Translations under genes and position numbers: made by a program
Assembly: GCA_029261955.1 (NCBI GenBank)
Contig: JAJDAI010001093.1
Coordinates: forward strand, 1-5,921
Source of the DNA: Deltaproteobacteria bacterium
Lineage (GTDB): Bacteria > Myxococcota_A > UBA796 > UBA9615
Direction: 5' to 3'
DNA: 5,921 nucleotides
Shown: positions 4,301 through 5,921 of the stretch, in pieces
Numbering within the stretch: position 1 is the stretch's first letter
Layout of the letters: every line of letters begins with the position of its first letter
Notes under the pieces: generated by a model
Database searches by the model: none
The model's input: only the letters and a program-made list of their open reading frames with translations
Told to the model about the DNA's origin: nothing

Positions 4301-5921
4301 TCCCGGATGGACGGGTGCTGAAGCTCCAGCCGCAGCGGCACGGGCAGATCGTTCACGACGGTCTCCTCGCCGTCGAGCCAGCGCACGCGCAGCTCGTCCA
4401 CCACCTCCACCGTGCCCAGGCCGAAGTGCAGGTCCGGCACGGACTGACCCAGCGCCCGCGGGCCCTGGACCTCGCGGATGTGGGTGGCGCCCGCTGCGCT
4501 CAGCTCGACCCGCGCGCCCAGCGCCTGGGCGTTCATCCCCGGGCCCTCCAGGGACAGCTCCAGCCAGGACCCTGCCCCGCAGGGGTTGCTCCACACCGAC
4601 ATCGGCCCGCGCCAGGTGCCGATGATGATCTCGCGGAAGCCGTCCGCGTCCAGATCGGCCGTGGCGAGGCCGAAGTGGGGCTCCGCGTCGCCGAAGCCCA
4701 GCTCGACGCCCCGCTCCACGTAGCCGGCCTCGGTGCCTTGCCAGAGCGCGTCCGGCTGGCGCGGACCGGCCTCGCTGAGGCCCACGTTCCCGAAGTCGGG
4801 CGGGGGGCCCGCAGCGGCGGCGCCGTCGAGCAGGCCGTCGTTGTCCAGGTCCAGCAGCTCGAAGGACCAGCCCACCCACCTCAACCCCGGCTGCGAAACC
4901 CACTCGGGGTGCAGCGTCGGGTCGACGGTCAGCCCGAGGGAATCGGCGCCCTCGGCGTAGGAGCCCATGCCCGTGCTCAGCAGGCACTGGAGCCGGTCGG
5001 CGACGTCGGTGACGCAGTAGTCCAGGTCCCCGTCCCCGTTGAGGTCGGTGCTGTCGATGCCCATGGCGGACATCGGCAGGTCGGCGCCCACGGCCGGGCC
5101 GTCGTCCACGAGGATGGGGCCGTCCGGCCCGTTCCCGTCGTTTCGGTAGAAGGCCGTGTTGGGGAAGCCGAAGAAGGCGCGGTCCGAGCCCATGATCAGG
5201 TCCAGGTCGCCGTCGGCGTCGCGGTCCGTGGGCGCCGCCAGCACCGACAGGCCGGGCTCGTCGCCGGGGCCAAGCTGCCGGGCGAAGGTGAAGGTGCCGC
5301 CGTCGTTGCGCAGCAGCGCGCCCCAGCTGCCCTGGCTCGGGGCGACCTCCTCGGGCAGGAAGTCCGCGCTCGGGACGGGGTCCAGGCCGGGCAGGATGGC
5401 GTCCAGGTCGCCGTCGCCGTCCAGATCGCCGAAGGCGACGGAGTTGTGGCAGGTGAGCGGGTACTCGGGCTGGAGGTGCAGCAGCTCCAGGGGCGCGAAC
5501 TCCAGCCCGCCCAGGTTCCGGGACATGGCCAGGAAGCCAGCCCCCACCACGAGGACCTCGGGCAGGCGGTCCCCGTCGATGTCCACCGCCGCCAGGCCGG
5601 TCGCCTCGCGCCCGATGAGCTCGACGGAGGAGTGGGTGACGTCCAGGTGCTCGAACTGGCCCGTGCCGTCGTTCACGTAGGTGTGGGGAAAGCCCTCGTA
5701 GCGGAAGTGCAGCAGGTCGGGATCGCCGTCGGCGTCGAGGTCCGAGGCCACCACCGAGCCCGGCACGGTCATGCAGGCTCGGCGGGTGAGGTCCTCCGGC
5801 TCGAAGAAGTCGATCCCCCGATCCGCAGCGCCCTCCGTGAGGCGATCGAAGCCGACCACGGGCTCGGCGCAGGGCTCCGCGCGCTCGTAGTCGGCGGTGT
5901 CCGGCGCGCTCGCGTCGTCGT
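4297..5921 (-). CDS. CRTAC1-like FG-GAP/VCBS repeat protein with ASPIC/UnbV domain (5' end outside the window)
   Basis: At least 540 residues are visible (numbered from the right edge). Seven Asp-rich calcium-binding loops of the DxDxDGDxD type begin near 60, 113, 165, 232, 292, 357 and 422, about 52-67 residues apart. Each is followed by a hydrophobic strand, as in FG-GAP/VCBS blades, so a seven-bladed beta-propeller is expected. The second, sixth and seventh loops are degenerate (DIDGDRLPE, DLDNDGLLD, DLDADGFRE). Residues about 451-535 form the ASPIC/UnbV C-terminal domain (GARVELSAAG, FGLGTVEVVDELRVRWLDG). The frame is open to the right edge, and DTADYERAEPCAEP just before an internal GTG (5859) resembles the stretch after the signal sequence or lipobox of exported myxobacterial proteins. 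The GTG is therefore probably not the start. The protein is likely secreted or surface-bound; the binding partner is unknown. Relatives are bacterial CRTAC1 homologues. Confidence 0.9.
   Translation of the reverse strand, partial: DDASAPDTADYERAEPCAEPVVGFDRLTEGAADRGIDFFEPEDLTRRACMTVPGSVVASDLDADGDPDLLHFRYEGFPHTYVNDGTGQFEHLDVTHSSVELIGREATGLAAVDIDGDRLPEVLVVGAGFLAMSRNLGGLEFAPLELLHLQPEYPLTCHNSVAFGDLDGDGDLDAILPGLDPVPSADFLPEEVAPSQGSWGALLRNDGGTFTFARQLGPGDEPGLSVLAAPTDRDADGDLDLIMGSDRAFFGFPNTAFYRNDGNGPDGPILVDDGPAVGADLPMSAMGIDSTDLNGDGDLDYCVTDVADRLQCLLSTGMGSYAEGADSLGLTVDPTLHPEWVSQPGLRWVGWSFELLDLDNDGLLDGAAAAGPPPDFGNVGLSEAGPRQPDALWQGTEAGYVERGVELGFGDAEPHFGLATADLDADGFREIIIGTWRGPMSVWSNPCGAGSWLELSLEGPGMNAQALGARVELSAAGATHIREVQGPRALGQSVPDLHFGLGTVEVVDELRVRWLDGEETVVNDLPVPLRLELQHPSIRD

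Noticed and set aside
3860..4987. Minus-strand open frame spanning the RIO tail and the end of the FG-GAP gene
   Set aside because: The translation is almost entirely Arg/Ala/Gly/Pro, and it crosses the convergent gene boundary, where two well-supported genes end.
5020..5420. Recurring GTCGCCGTC-like strings as a CRISPR or DNA repeat array
   Set aside because: They are the codons of the Asp/Gly-rich FG-GAP loops, spaced by blade length and not identical.

Overview
The window is very GC-rich (about 70% by eye) and densely coded, and every visible gene ends in TGA. Four things point to a Myxococcota-like (former deltaproteobacterial) genome: a secreted FG-GAP/UnbV repeat protein with a Cys/Asp/Thr-rich N-terminal stretch, a RIO kinase with a long Pro/Gly/Arg tail, a stand-alone V4R protein and a SPASM radical SAM protein. 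This placement is an inference; there is no rRNA or other marker gene here.

Layout. Positions 1-2041 hold three leftward features. In transcription order these are a SPASM-type radical SAM enzyme of the TIGR04053/AhbD-NirJ-like kind (848-2041), a V4R-domain protein (114-632), and what looks like the first 22 codons of an ABC transporter ATPase (1-67). A divergent control region (2042-2226) separates them from two rightward genes: an unrecognised protein with one membrane anchor (2227-2910) and a RIO-type atypical protein kinase with a 150-residue basic tail (2992-4287). The kinase meets, tail to tail, a leftward CRTAC1-like protein (4297 to the right edge). That protein has seven Asp-rich FG-GAP/VCBS repeats plus an ASPIC/UnbV domain, and its start lies outside the window. 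Both convergent stop codons sit inside one perfect 7-bp inverted repeat.

How the genes may work together. V4R domains (BchJ family) and this class of radical SAM enzyme (relatives of the haem enzymes AhbC/AhbD/NirJ) are both historically linked to tetrapyrrole chemistry. Their co-orientation, with a possible ABC ATPase downstream, is the most suggestive grouping here, although a 215-bp gap separates them and no substrate can be read from the sequence. The membrane protein and the RIO kinase each have a similarly placed -10-like hexamer about 37 bp before the start codon, so they may be separate transcription units. The FG-GAP protein is probably exported and unrelated to its neighbours. No tRNA, rRNA, CRISPR array, insertion sequence or attachment site was seen. 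The most interesting leads are the V4R/radical SAM pair, the 22-bp-spaced direct repeat upstream of the V4R gene, the RIO kinase tail, and the hairpins at 2926-2943 and 4284-4300.
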